64,000 nt of DNA, from positions 1-64,000 of the forward strand of contig JAFIGC010000009.1 of NCBI GenBank assembly GCA_020831635.1, given 5' to 3'. Origin of the DNA: Verrucomicrobiota bacterium. Its GTDB lineage: Bacteria; Verrucomicrobiota; Kiritimatiellia; SS1-B-03-39; UBA6053. The stretch's first letter is position 1. Every line of letters begins with the position of its first letter. A program made the translations under genes and the position numbers. This document shows positions 17,395-26,762 of this stretch, one piece after another. The notes below the pieces were generated by a model. That model was not told where the DNA came from. It worked only from the letters and a program-made list of their open reading frames with translations, and ran no database searches.

Positions 17395-20337
17395 TTAAAT
17401 CCGCGCCCGCAATCCTCCCGCGTCCATGAGGGATTTGAGGGCACCCCAGCTTTGCAGCCCCTGGTCCATGAGTTCGGCGGTCAGGGTGGGATCTTGCACC
17501 ATGTGCCAGAGGTGGGCTTGTTCGACGGGGGCGCGGGGATCGGGCGCGGGAATGCCGATGCGGCCAGCCCAGTCTTCGGGCGTTTCGTCGGGGAGGGGGC
17601 GCGGGGTGGCGGCTTTTTCGGGAGTGGAGGCGGGGAGAGGACGTTTTTGGGCGGTGGCGCGTTTGCGAACGACTTCCAGGTCGATTTCCGCGTGGGGGAC
17701 GTCCGCGTCGGCGAGGGCCTGTTGCCATTTGCCGACTTCGTCGAGCTGGGCGGTGAAATAGAAAATTTGCCGTCCGGATTGTGCGGTGGCGATGAGGGCA
17801 TCCATGATTTGCCGGGCACGTTCGTCGTCGCTGGTGCCAAGGGCTTCGTCCACGAAGAGGGGCAATTTGATGGTGTCGATACCATCGAGAAACGCGAGGC
17901 GCACGGCCATGAGGACTTGGGCGCGTTCGCCGGTGGAGAGCTGATCGAGTGGACGGGACTCGCCCCCGAGGGTTGCGGCCCGGAATTGGTCGCCATCGAA
18001 ATCGAGGCCCAATGTGCCTTGGGTGAACAGCGTGAGGTAATGGTTGGCGGCCTTGAAAACGGGGGGACGGGCCTGATTGCGGGTTTCCACCCGCAACCAG
18101 TCGATCAGGGCCATGCCGGTGCGAATGTCGAGGCCTGCATCGCGGGCGGCTTCAAGTTCCGCGCGTTTTTGATCCACGGTTTCGAGGGCCTTGTGCAGGT
18201 TTTGGGATTTGCGGGCGTTGCGCACGTCCTGATCGAGGCGGGTGATTTGTTCCCGCAGGGTTTCCGCCTGACTGCGGGCGGCTTCGGCTTCGCCGGCTTT
18301 GGCTTGGAGGGTACTTTCATCGGCTTTCAGCCATTCGGGCGCGGCTTCCAGGCTTTTCCGAAGCTCGGAAAGCTGTTGGCGGAGGGTTTCCGAGTCTCGG
18401 AAGTCGCGTTGCCAGCCCTCCAGTTGTTGCAGACGGCGTTCGAGTTCGGCGAGATCCAAGGTTTCGAGCTTGAGGCGGGCGCAGGTGGCTTCAATTTCGC
18501 GGGTCAATTCCGCTTGGCGTTCGTTTTGTCGCTGGATTTCGGTTTTGAGGGCTTGGTGTTTTTCTCGGAGGTTTCGTTCGGCATTGAGGCGGTTTTCGAG
18601 GCGGTTCCATTCGCTTTCCAAGGTGTCCGGGACAAAATCATCGAGGTGCGGATGAAGGTGCTCTCGAATGATTTCGGCTTTTTTCGCGACTTTGGTGCGG
18701 GCTTTTTCGAGGGTTTGCAGGGCGGCGGCGTGTTCGAGTTCGAGGTCGCGATGGGCTTGCAGGTCCTGCAAATAATGCACGATCCAGAAGGGGTCGGGCT
18801 TGGGTTCGATGCCGTTTAACTTGGGGACGGCGGACTGGACGCGGGCCTCGGCTTCTTCGGCGAGTCGGTGCTGGCGGTCGATTTGCTGTTGGAGGGTTTG
18901 CTTGTCCCGCAGGGTGGTCCAGCCGTGCAGCCGCTCTTGCCAGGCGGCGGGGGTGTTGGTTTCGGGCAGGTCGAGGCTGTCGGGGAGGCGTTCGCGGAGT
19001 TGTGTCAGCCGCTGGCGATGACGCCACCAGACGGACCCCGTCAGGATCAGGGGGAAAAGCGGGAGGGCCATCCACCAATTTTCCAAGCGTAGCCAGGCGG
19101 CGTATGCGGTAAGTAGATACAGCAGGGCCATGGCCAAGAGAAAGTGCGCCTCGGTTCCGCCGGGATGACGCAGGTGACGGCGTACTTCTTCGATGGCGAG
19201 GCGCAGGTCGTCGGGGTTGATATCGACATCGGGAGGCGCGTCGAGTTTTTCGGTCAAAACGTTGGCGTGGGCGCGTTCGGCTTCGGCCCGCTGACGGAGG
19301 TGCAGGTATTCGCGGATTTCCGGATATTGGTAACTTTTTTCTGGGTTCGGCGGGGTCATGTTACCATGCCGTTTTCGCAGGACTTCGATTTTGGCGGCGA
19401 TGGCCTCGCATTGGTTTTGCGCGGTGTCCACTTGCTGACGCAATTGATCCAGTTCCCTGAATTCGCGGGGCATTTCCTCCAACCACAGGCGGATTTGCGG
19501 GGAGGGATGTTCGGAGAAGGCGGGGTCGGAAGCGGGAAGCGCGTCGATCTCACTTTGCAAATCCCGCAGGCGGGTGCGGGCGGCGTCCAAATCGGCGTTT
19601 TTTTGTTCGAGGATCTCCAGATCGTCCTGACGCAGTTGGTCCATGCCCGGCGGGGCGGCGTCGAGGCGGGCGCGAATTTCCCGCAGACGGCTTTCCAGGG
19701 TGTGGATGCGTTGGGCGTTTTCGATCAGGGGGGCGGTGGCGGCGATTTTTTGCAGGTTTTGGGCTTCGGCTTCCAGTTCACGGAGTTTTTCGGCCTCCTG
19801 CAAAAGGGATTGCTGTTGATTGCGGATTTCCCGGGCTTCTTTTTCGGCTTGCAGCAATTCCCAGGCGAGCTTTTGAGGGGCGGCGGGGGCTTTGTCCCAG
19901 CCGAGGGATTTGGCGTGGGTGTCGAGATCGACGTTTCCTTGCATGAGAATGCCGACGCGGCGGGCGAGGTCGCCTGCGCCGTCGTCCATGAGGTCGCGCA
20001 GGGTCCAAGTGTGCCGGGCGCGGGTGTCGGCGGGGGACCATTGGGGCGGGTCGGAGGGGGTGCCGTCGCGGGTGGCTTGCACGCGGGTGTCGCGTCGTTC
20101 GAGAATCCAGCGGGTGGCGTCGTTTTCGGAGAGGGTGAGCTTGGCCCAAGCGGGGAGGGCGCGGGTGGGGGCGTGATGCCAAATGAGGTCGCGCATGGCG
20201 GTGGCGGTGGTGGTTTTGCCGCAGCCGTTGGGTCCATGGATGATGTTGATGCCGGGGGACAGGTCCTGCAAAGCAAAACCCTGGTCATGGGGAATGCCGG
20301 GCGTGCTGGTGATTTCGAGCCGTTCGACCCGGATCAT
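17395..20337 (-). CDS. YhaN-like SMC/Rad50-type ATPase with a central membrane hairpin
   Basis: A 980-residue ABC-type ATPase of the Rad50/SbcC/YhaN group, partner of the nuclease gene upstream. Visible: Walker A GPNGCGKTT at residues 35-43, long coiled coils, two hydrophobic segments at about 397-438, more coiled coil, the ABC signature LSTGERAQ at about 797 and Walker B LPLFVDEAL at about 822. The central membrane hairpin is a YhaN feature that separates it from SbcC. The start overlaps the nuclease stop by four bases. The product ends ...MDAGGLRARI at a TAA, while the same frame stays open for 126 more codons with homologous-looking sequence, so the protein may be truncated. Confidence 0.8.
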   Translation of the reverse strand: MIRVERLEITSTPGIPHDQGFALQDLSPGINIIHGPNGCGKTTTATAMRDLIWHHAPTRALPAWAKLTLSENDATRWILERRDTRVQATRDGTPSDPPQWSPADTRARHTWTLRDLMDDGAGDLARRVGILMQGNVDLDTHAKSLGWDKAPAAPQKLAWELLQAEKEAREIRNQQQSLLQEAEKLRELEAEAQNLQKIAATAPLIENAQRIHTLESRLREIRARLDAAPPGMDQLRQDDLEILEQKNADLDAARTRLRDLQSEIDALPASDPAFSEHPSPQIRLWLEEMPREFRELDQLRQQVDTAQNQCEAIAAKIEVLRKRHGNMTPPNPEKSYQYPEIREYLHLRQRAEAERAHANVLTEKLDAPPDVDINPDDLRLAIEEVRRHLRHPGGTEAHFLLAMALLYLLTAYAAWLRLENWWMALPLFPLILTGSVWWRHRQRLTQLRERLPDSLDLPETNTPAAWQERLHGWTTLRDKQTLQQQIDRQHRLAEEAEARVQSAVPKLNGIEPKPDPFWIVHYLQDLQAHRDLELEHAAALQTLEKARTKVAKKAEIIREHLHPHLDDFVPDTLESEWNRLENRLNAERNLREKHQALKTEIQRQNERQAELTREIEATCARLKLETLDLAELERRLQQLEGWQRDFRDSETLRQQLSELRKSLEAAPEWLKADESTLQAKAGEAEAARSQAETLREQITRLDQDVRNARKSQNLHKALETVDQKRAELEAARDAGLDIRTGMALIDWLRVETRNQARPPVFKAANHYLTLFTQGTLGLDFDGDQFRAATLGGESRPLDQLSTGERAQVLMAVRLAFLDGIDTIKLPLFVDEALGTSDDERARQIMDALIATAQSGRQIFYFTAQLDEVGKWQQALADADVPHAEIDLEVVRKRATAQKRPLPASTPEKAATPRPLPDETPEDWAGRIGIPAPDPRAPVEQAHLWHMVQDPTLTAELMDQGLQSWGALKSLMDAGGLRARI

Positions 20338-21533
20338 GTGCCGGTCTCCAGAATTTCGGCGAGCAGGCGTTCGGCGTGCGGACGGGGGTCGGGGAGGGGG
20401 GGCGTGTCGAGGCCTTTGCCGTCGAATTCGCTTTGGCGGAGGATGCGGGCGTGCAGGTCTTGGAGGCGTTGACGCAAGGCTTCCGGGGTGTCCTTTTCGA
20501 TGAGATCGGCCAACAGGGCGTGGATGCCGCCGAGTTGTCGGCAGGCGGCGGGATCAAAGGGCGGGCGGGTCTGGTTTTCGATTTTTTCGATGACCGCGTT
20601 TCCGCCGGGTTCCCAGTCGGTCAGGTGTTGGATGCAGGCTTGGAGAAGGGTGGGGTCGCGGACTTCGCCGGTGAAGCGGAGGCGGAGAACGGCCCGGTCG
20701 CAGTTGAAGCCTTCCAAGTGCCGCATGACGGTCTCGCGAATCACATCCTCTCCGGGCGGGGTGTCGGCGTTCAGGGGAATTTGGAGGGTGGCGTAGCGGA
20801 GGGTGGCGGGGGCAATGGGGCGGGGAGTTGTGAGGGCACCGTTTTCCAGTTCGGTGATCCAGGCGTGGTGGGCCTCGGTTTCGGAGGGGTCGAGGGGCTG
20901 GGGGGAGCCGGGCATGAGCACCCAGGGGTTGCCCCCGTGAAGGCGGGGGGCGTGGATGTGACCCAAGAGCCAGGCGGTGACGGGTTGGGCCTGCAGGCGG
21001 GCCAGGGACAGGGGCGCGTAGCGGGAGGCGCTTGCGCCGAGGTCGCCGTGGACGATGCCGAGGGCGGGGAGGCCGTCATGGGCGGCGGATTGAAAATCCT
21101 CCAGCGGATCTCCGTCCCAATGGGTGCGGGGGAAGGACCAGCCGTGGAGTCTGAGGGCGGGCGCGCCATTTTCCGAAAGGACAAGCTCCTCCCAGAGGCC
21201 TTGGGCGCCGAGCAGGGTATAGGTGTCCGGCGGCAGGAAGGCGGAGAGGCGTGGCAGGACGACGGCGTCGTGGTTTCCGGCCACGGCAATGACTTGGATG
21301 CCGGCTTCACCGAGTTTGCTCACCCCGGTTTCCAGCGGATCGAGCGCTTCCCAAAATCCGTTGTCGGCGTCCACGATATCGCCCCCGAGGATCACCGCGT
21401 TCACCTTTTCGCGCAGGGCGGCTTCGATGATCGCATCCCAGGCGTGGACGGTGCGGGCCTGCCGCCGCCAAGGTTCCGGGAGTCGGGCGGGGGTTCGCCC
21501 CAGATGCAAATCGCTGCACAGCAGAAGCTTCAC
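20334..21533 (-). CDS. YhaO/SbcD-like metallophosphoesterase nuclease
   Basis: A calcineurin-type DNA nuclease subunit, partner of the YhaN-like ATPase. The metal-binding motifs run in order: LLLCSDLHLGR at the start, NAVILGGDIVDAD, VIAVAGNHDAVV, GIVHGDLGA, and TAWLLGHIHAPRLH. At 399 aa it fits SbcD/YhaO; the C-terminal third is the ATPase-capping region. It overlaps corC upstream and the ATPase downstream by four bases each (ATGA), which implies coupled translation and a fixed stoichiometry. It probably acts in DNA end processing; its exact role here is unproven. Confidence 0.85.
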   Translation of the reverse strand: MKLLLCSDLHLGRTPARLPEPWRRQARTVHAWDAIIEAALREKVNAVILGGDIVDADNGFWEALDPLETGVSKLGEAGIQVIAVAGNHDAVVLPRLSAFLPPDTYTLLGAQGLWEELVLSENGAPALRLHGWSFPRTHWDGDPLEDFQSAAHDGLPALGIVHGDLGASASRYAPLSLARLQAQPVTAWLLGHIHAPRLHGGNPWVLMPGSPQPLDPSETEAHHAWITELENGALTTPRPIAPATLRYATLQIPLNADTPPGEDVIRETVMRHLEGFNCDRAVLRLRFTGEVRDPTLLQACIQHLTDWEPGGNAVIEKIENQTRPPFDPAACRQLGGIHALLADLIEKDTPEALRQRLQDLHARILRQSEFDGKGLDTPPLPDPRPHAERLLAEILETGT

Positions 21534-22801
21534 CCGGCCTCCTCCTCCCCGTTTTCGGGGTGGGGGCGGAGGGTAATGGTTTGGATGCGGCGGGCGGTGG
21601 CGGTTTGGATGCGGATTTCGCAGCCGGGGGCCTGCAAGACCTCGCCGGCGTTGGGGATGCGTCCGAGGGTGTAGAGCAAATAACCGGCCACGGAATCGTA
21701 TTCCTCCCGTTCCGGCAGTTTGAGGTGCAGTTCCTCGTTGAGTTCATCCAGGGGCATGGAGGCGTCGACCTGGTAAACGCCCTCGCCGATTTGATGGTAG
21801 GGTTTGGTTTCCCGGTCGTGTTCGTCTTCGATTTCGCCCACGAGTTCCTCGAGGATGTCCTCCAGGGTCACCACCCCGGCGGTGCCGCCGTATTCGTCCA
21901 CGGCAATGGCGGTGTGCACTTTCTTTTGCTTCATGAGGCGGAGCAAATCGTTGATGAGCATGGATTCCGGCACGAAGGTGGCCGTGTGGATGTGTTCGGT
22001 GAGGGGGCTGTCGGTGCGGCCTTCGGCAATGGCGCGGAGGAGGGTTTTGACGTGGATGAGTCCGAGAATCTCATCAAAATCCTCGTGATACAGCGGAAAG
22101 CGGGAGTAGGGGCTGTCTTTGACGATTTCCAGGGCGTCGGCAACGTTGAGGGTGTCTTCCAGTCCCTGCATGCGTACGCGGGGGGTCATGATTTCGCGGG
22201 TGATGGTTTCGCCGAATTCGAGGGCGGAGCGAATAAAGTCCCGTTCGTCGTCGTCGAGTTCGTGGTCCTGGGTTTGATCGACGAGGGTGAGAATTTCGTC
22301 TTCGGCGGTGGGGCGGTTTCCTTCCTCGTTGTTGCCGGCGAGGCGGAGGTGGAGGATACGCTCCAGGCTGGAGATCAGCCAGACCAAGGGATAAAAAATC
22401 CAGAACAACAGAAAACCGGCGGGCAGAAAGCTCAGGGTGATGCGGTCGGCATAATGCTCGGTGAGCACGCCGGGGAGGGTACGGGTCACGGTGATGTTCA
22501 GGAGGGTAAAGAGTCCCACGGCCAGAAAACCGAGCGGTTCCGTGGCTTTGAAGGTGTCTTGGAACAGGACCACGGCCGTCCAGATGGTGGCGATCTGGCT
22601 GCTGACGGCCAGGAGGGTGAGCAGGTTGATGAGTTCGGGCCAGCGGCGTTCCCAGCGCTTTTGCATTTTGGCCAGTTTGGGTTTCTTTTCGACCAAGCGA
22701 CTCAACCCGGCTTCGCCACTGGAACGCGCGGAGCGCAGCAGGGTGTTGAAAAGCCCGGCGGCGAACAGGGTCAACAAACAGAGAATGGGCAGGGACATCA
22801 T
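21530..22801 (-). CDS. Hemolysin C/CorC-type CNNM membrane protein with CBS domains
   Basis: A 423-residue protein with an N-terminal transmembrane CNNM domain (about residues 1-170), then a tandem CBS pair (REIMTPRVRMQGLEDTLNVADALEIV; SRFPLYHEDFDEILGLIHVKTLL; IAVDEYGGTAGVVTLEDILEELVGEI), and a C-terminal CorC_HlyC domain (YQVDASMPLDELNEELHLKLPE...DSVAGYLLYTLGRIPNAGEV). The family is linked to magnesium or cobalt efflux and to envelope stress. ybeY-corC adjacency is widespread. It overlaps both neighbours by four bases. Confidence 0.9.
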   Translation of the reverse strand: MMSLPILCLLTLFAAGLFNTLLRSARSSGEAGLSRLVEKKPKLAKMQKRWERRWPELINLLTLLAVSSQIATIWTAVVLFQDTFKATEPLGFLAVGLFTLLNITVTRTLPGVLTEHYADRITLSFLPAGFLLFWIFYPLVWLISSLERILHLRLAGNNEEGNRPTAEDEILTLVDQTQDHELDDDERDFIRSALEFGETITREIMTPRVRMQGLEDTLNVADALEIVKDSPYSRFPLYHEDFDEILGLIHVKTLLRAIAEGRTDSPLTEHIHTATFVPESMLINDLLRLMKQKKVHTAIAVDEYGGTAGVVTLEDILEELVGEIEDEHDRETKPYHQIGEGVYQVDASMPLDELNEELHLKLPEREEYDSVAGYLLYTLGRIPNAGEVLQAPGCEIRIQTATARRIQTITLRPHPENGEEEAG

Positions 22802-23298
22802 ATGAAAAAGGGGCCGGCGAGTTTCAGGGACTGGGCTTCGTTGACCCAGGCGGTTTCCAAGGCCAGCATGGCGCGTTTGCGTTCGGGGGTGTCATCCTCG
22901 GCGCCGGTCAGATGGTGGCAGCCATGGGCGAGGTACAGGGCGAGTTCCCGGTCGGGAGAGTCCCGCAATTGACCTTCTTCGTGGGCTTGGACGAGATTGA
23001 TCACCACTTCGCCGGTGTCGCCGTTCTCCCAGTCCTCCTCGTCAAAATCTCCGCGAAGCCTTTCCGCGGCATATGGGTCGGGATACGCGAAACTGATGAC
23101 ATCGGTAATGGTGTCTTTGCTGAACCACGCGTAGTTGAGGTTGCGGATGGCATCGTCCGTGAGTACGATGGACAGTTCCACCCAATGAAAAGTCGGGTCC
23201 AGTTGCCCGACTTTTTCCATGATCCACTGCGCGTAGTCACAGAGCGCATCTTCATCGATGCGGAATTTGGTTTGAAAGTTGGTGATGTCGATGTGCAC
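22798..23298 (-). CDS. ybeY: Endoribonuclease YbeY, GTG start
   Basis: Metal-dependent rRNA maturation and quality-control endoribonuclease. The GTG at 23298, one base after the pgpH stop, gives VHIDITNFQTKF and 166 aa, the expected family length and start. A longer frame from 23418 would add a Lys-rich shadow of the pgpH tail and is rejected. Core features: LSIVLTDDAIRNLN, DTITDVISFAYP, GEVVINL and HGCHHLTGAEDDTPE. The usual third zinc ligand His in HGxxHLxGxDH is Asp here. Downstream it overlaps corC by four bases. Confidence 0.9.
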   Translation of the reverse strand: MHIDITNFQTKFRIDEDALCDYAQWIMEKVGQLDPTFHWVELSIVLTDDAIRNLNYAWFSKDTITDVISFAYPDPYAAERLRGDFDEEDWENGDTGEVVINLVQAHEEGQLRDSPDRELALYLAHGCHHLTGAEDDTPERKRAMLALETAWVNEAQSLKLAGPFFI

Positions 23299-23299
23299 T

Positions 23300-25741
23300 T
23301 CAGTCGTCGGCGGTTTCTTTTTTTCCGGATTCCCCGGCCTTTTCTTTACGGATGTTCTTGGCCGCTTCTCCTGCCGTTTCCTTGGGCGTTTCCCCGGAGG
23401 TTTGATGGGGAGCCTCACTCGAGGTGTCCTTCGGCGAGTCCTTGGCGGCTTCCTTGGCCGCGTCCTTTTTCATGTCTTTGGTGGCTTCTTTGATGGCCTC
23501 GGCATCGGTGTCTTTGGGATAGGCGACGCGTCCATGGAGCATGTTGTTGAGGGAGAAGATCATGGAACGCCGAATGGCGGTGATGTCCGACATGGTGAGG
23601 CCGCAGAGATCGAACTGTCCATCCATGAGTTTTTCCTTGATGATCTCGTTGACGAGGCCTTCGATTTGTCCGGGCTTGTTTTTGTCGATGGAGCGCGAAG
23701 CGGCTTCAATGGCGTCGGCGATCAGCAATATGCCCATTTCCCGGGTTTTGGGGCGGGGGCCGGGATAGCGGTAGTCGTCTTTGTCCACTTTCTCTTTTTT
23801 GCCGGCATCCCCTTCGGCCCGGGTGCGGGCGCGGTAGTAGAAATATTGAATGATGCTGGTGCCATGGTGCTGCTCGATGCCTTCGATGATGATCCGGGGC
23901 AGTTTGTAGCGGTGGGCGAGGCTGACGCCCTCCTTGACGTGTGAGATCACGATGAGGCGGCTCATGCTGGGGGACAGTTCGTCGTGGGGGTTTCGGCGTC
24001 CCTGGATGTTTTCGATGAAAAACTCGGGTTTGGTGAGTTTGCCAATGTCGTGATAGTAGGCGCACACGCGGACGAGCAGGTCGTTGGCACCGATGTCGCG
24101 GGCGGCGGTTTGGGCGAGGTGGGAGACCATGAGGCTGTGGTGATAGGTCCCCGGCGCTTCCATGGCCAGGCGGGCCAACAGCGGATGTCCCATATCGGAC
24201 AGCTCCAGCAAACGCACGTCGGTGGTCACTTTGAAGAAAAATTCGAAGGGCGGAATCACCAACAGGACGAGCACGGCGGAGATCAGCCCGGTGGCAAAAG
24301 CGCCGACCGCCATTTGGCTCAGGACCAGGGGGGTGACCTGCTCGGAAATGGCGGTGGCGATCATGACCAGGGCTTTGACGCCGCCGATCCAGAGTCCGGC
24401 CCGGAAAAGATTGGAGCGTTTGTGGATGGAGCGGAGACCGATGGCGGCGGTGAGGGTGATCATGAGTCCGCAGAAAAAGACCAGCAGGTCGAAATCCTGG
24501 GAGAGGGCCACGACCAAGCTGGAGGAGACCCCCACGGCCAGGGCGAATGCGGGGCCGTACAAGATGGTGGCCAGCAAGGGCGCCAGGGCGAGGGGCAGGA
24601 GGGGACGGACCATGAAGCCGGGGATCAGGTTCATGTTGACGGTCAGATAAATGACCGCTTGGGACATGAGAAGACTGATGAGGGTGAGCACGCCCCAGAG
24701 GATCAGCCGGTAGGTGTTCGCGGACTGTTCGCGCTGCAGGAGCACCATGAGCATGACGCTCATGATCAGGCCCAGGGCCAGAAAAATGCCGTGGCTGACC
24801 ATTCGGGCGCGATTGGGGTCGGTTTGGGCCATTTCCTGAAGGATTTGGGCGTGGGTCTGCACGTCGCGGATGATTTGTTCGGTGACCCGGGAGCGGGCCT
24901 CCATGAGGGTTTCGCCCTGGGTGCGGGTTTCGTAGACCGGGTCCACGTTTTGTCCGGCCAGGGCACGGGCCTGACGGGTGGACTGGGCGTCCACGTTGAG
25001 ATTGGCTTCCAGCAAAGCGGCCAGCAAGGCGCCGACCATTTGGCTTTGTTCGTGGTTTAACTCGTGTTTTTCCGTCAGTGTTTTTGCGGCCGCTTCCGCC
25101 GCTTCGACGGGGGTGGGCAATTCGCCCAGTTCGCGAATGGGACCTCCAAGTCCGATTTGCACGCGGGTGCCGGTGACAAAGCCTTGGTAGCCGGTTTCGC
25201 GATCCGCGGGGGCGATCATGCCGCGTTCCCAGAGTTTTTGCAATTTGTTCAGCAGCGATTGCCGGATTTCCAAGGAAAGTTCCGGGGAAAATTTCTCCGG
25301 AAATTCACCGAGGATTGCCGGCAGGTTCAGCAGGTCCACGGTGGCGGACAAATCGTTCTCCGGGCTGAGTCTGGAGGCTTCCGCCCGGTCCTGAAAGCGT
25401 TCGAAATTGCGTCGGGCCTCGCGGAGGCGGGTCGTCTGCAAACTCAATACGGGCGGGGACTCGTTCATGGCCCGTTCCCGGCGGACTTCGGTTTGATCGA
25501 GATTGATGGTCTCGAAATCGATTTCCGCCTGCACGGTGAAGGGCGCGGTTTGTCCGGGGGTCAATTCGGTGATGACCGGATTGCCGCCCAAATGGAGCAC
25601 CGCCATGAGCACTTTCCACATCACCACGGTAATCAGCACCAGTTTGAGGGTGATGACCCGGGGATTGCGGGCGAGGTTGCGGGTGCGTTCTTGGGTGCGT
25701 TTCTGTCGGGATTTGGAAACGAGGGATTTTTGATCGGTCAT
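23300..25741 (-). CDS. pgpH: 7TM-HD family cyclic-di-AMP phosphodiesterase (PgpH-like)
   Basis: An 813-residue membrane phosphodiesterase. A first transmembrane segment (about 30-52) precedes a large extracytoplasmic 7TMR-HDED-like domain. A block of about seven transmembrane segments (about 310-490) follows, then a cytoplasmic HD domain with [13 protein letters not shown] at about 530, [10 protein letters not shown] and later HHGT residues. In characterised homologues it hydrolyses c-di-AMP. The C-terminus is low-complexity, alternating K/A/E ([18 protein letters not shown]), which is unusual. The phoH-pgpH-ybeY order is a conserved arrangement. It overlaps phoH by four bases. Confidence 0.9.
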   Translation of the reverse strand: MTDQKSLVSKSRQKRTQERTRNLARNPRVITLKLVLITVVMWKVLMAVLHLGGNPVITELTPGQTAPFTVQAEIDFETINLDQTEVRRERAMNESPPVLSLQTTRLREARRNFERFQDRAEASRLSPENDLSATVDLLNLPAILGEFPEKFSPELSLEIRQSLLNKLQKLWERGMIAPADRETGYQGFVTGTRVQIGLGGPIRELGELPTPVEAAEAAAKTLTEKHELNHEQSQMVGALLAALLEANLNVDAQSTRQARALAGQNVDPVYETRTQGETLMEARSRVTEQIIRDVQTHAQILQEMAQTDPNRARMVSHGIFLALGLIMSVMLMVLLQREQSANTYRLILWGVLTLISLLMSQAVIYLTVNMNLIPGFMVRPLLPLALAPLLATILYGPAFALAVGVSSSLVVALSQDFDLLVFFCGLMITLTAAIGLRSIHKRSNLFRAGLWIGGVKALVMIATAISEQVTPLVLSQMAVGAFATGLISAVLVLLVIPPFEFFFKVTTDVRLLELSDMGHPLLARLAMEAPGTYHHSLMVSHLAQTAARDIGANDLLVRVCAYYHDIGKLTKPEFFIENIQGRRNPHDELSPSMSRLIVISHVKEGVSLAHRYKLPRIIIEGIEQHHGTSIIQYFYYRARTRAEGDAGKKEKVDKDDYRYPGPRPKTREMGILLIADAIEAASRSIDKNKPGQIEGLVNEIIKEKLMDGQFDLCGLTMSDITAIRRSMIFSLNNMLHGRVAYPKDTDAEAIKEATKDMKKDAAKEAAKDSPKDTSSEAPHQTSGETPKETAGEAAKNIRKEKAGESGKKETADD

Positions 25742-26721
25742 AATGATTCGGTCTGAGGATTGGCCTCATCCCGGAGGTTGCGGTAGGCGCGAATGATTCG
25801 CTGCACGAGGGCGTGACGGACGACATCGTCCTCGGTGAGGTTCACCATGGAGATGCCTTCGATTTTGTGCAGGGCGCGCATGGCTTCCCGCAGGCCGGAC
25901 CGCTTTTTGTTGGGCAGGTCCACCTGCGAGGGGTCGCCGTTGACCACGCATTTGCTTTCATAGCCGATGCGGGTAAGGAACATGAGCATTTGTTCCTCGG
26001 TGGTGTTTTGGGCTTCGTCGAGCAGGATGAAGCTGTTGTTGAGGGTTCGCCCACGCATGTAGGCCAGGGGGGCGACTTCGATGACGCCGCGTTCGATGAA
26101 CTGGGCGATCACGGGGGCGTCCATCATGTCGTGCAACGCATCGTACAAGGGACGCAAATAGGGGAGGATTTTTTGTTGCAGGTCCCCGGGCAAAAAGCCC
26201 AGGGCTTCGCCCGCCTCCACGGCGGGGCGGGTGAGAATGATGCGGTTGACATCGCCATTGAGCAAAGCCGAGACCGCCATGGCCATGGCGAGATAGGTTT
26301 TGCCGGTGCCGGCGGGGCCGAGTCCGAGGGTGACGTCATGGGTTTGGATGGCGCGCAGATACTCGCCTTGGCCCAGGGTTTTCGCAAAAACCGCGCGTTT
26401 GCCATTCATGACCTCGATGCGGGTGGAGACCATTTCGCGCAGGGCCTCCGCATCGCCCGCCAGAAAATGACGCAACAGGTAGTAGCGAGTGGGGCCGCGC
26501 AAATCGGCACCCTGGCCACGGGCATAACGCAACAGGGCGATGAATTCTCCGACCCGGGTCAGGTCGGCTTCGTCTTCTGCGCCGAGCTTGAGCCAGTTGT
26601 CCCGGGCGGTGGTGCGCAGGGAAAACGCCTCTTCCAGGGCACGAAGCAAGCCCCCGCGCGGTGCAAGTACGTCCTCGGCTTCGCCGGCGGAGCTGAAATA
26701 GATGGTGTTTTCGTGTTCCAT
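25738..26721 (-). CDS. phoH: PhoH-like ATPase
   Basis: A predicted RNA-linked P-loop ATPase, 327 aa. Walker [12 protein letters not shown] lies at about residues 135-145, Walker [11 protein letters not shown] follows, and then come [20 protein letters not shown] and the C-terminal ...[13 protein letters not shown]. First gene of the coupled run phoH-pgpH-ybeY-corC-yhaO-yhaN, so it probably sets that operon's expression. A promoter (26735-26762) sits so close that the mRNA leader would be only about seven bases. Confidence 0.94.
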   Translation of the reverse strand: MEHENTIYFSSAGEAEDVLAPRGGLLRALEEAFSLRTTARDNWLKLGAEDEADLTRVGEFIALLRYARGQGADLRGPTRYYLLRHFLAGDAEALREMVSTRIEVMNGKRAVFAKTLGQGEYLRAIQTHDVTLGLGPAGTGKTYLAMAMAVSALLNGDVNRIILTRPAVEAGEALGFLPGDLQQKILPYLRPLYDALHDMMDAPVIAQFIERGVIEVAPLAYMRGRTLNNSFILLDEAQNTTEEQMLMFLTRIGYESKCVVNGDPSQVDLPNKKRSGLREAMRALHKIEGISMVNLTEDDVVRHALVQRIIRAYRNLRDEANPQTESL

Positions 26722-26734
26722 GGATCAACTGCCC

Positions 26735-26762
26735 ATTCTATGCGGTTTCCCGAAAGGGTCAA
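26735..26762 (-). promoter_or_regulatory. Likely promoter of the phoH operon
   Basis: On the minus strand TTGACC (26762-26757) and TAGAAT (26740-26735) are 16 bases apart, and the -35 box overlaps the stop codon of the methyltransferase gene. The predicted start near 26728 leaves only about seven bases before the phoH ATG, too few for a Shine-Dalgarno site, so the transcript would be nearly leaderless. Confidence 0.5.

Noticed and set aside
17083-18819. 578-codon plus-strand frame opposite the YhaN-like ATPase
   Set aside because: Antisense shadow, Gly/Phe-rich; the minus strand has Walker A, signature and Walker B motifs.
23299-23418. Longer YbeY start at 23418
   Set aside because: It would add about 40 Lys/Arg/Pro-rich residues that merely mirror the low-complexity end of pgpH; the GTG at 23298 matches family length.
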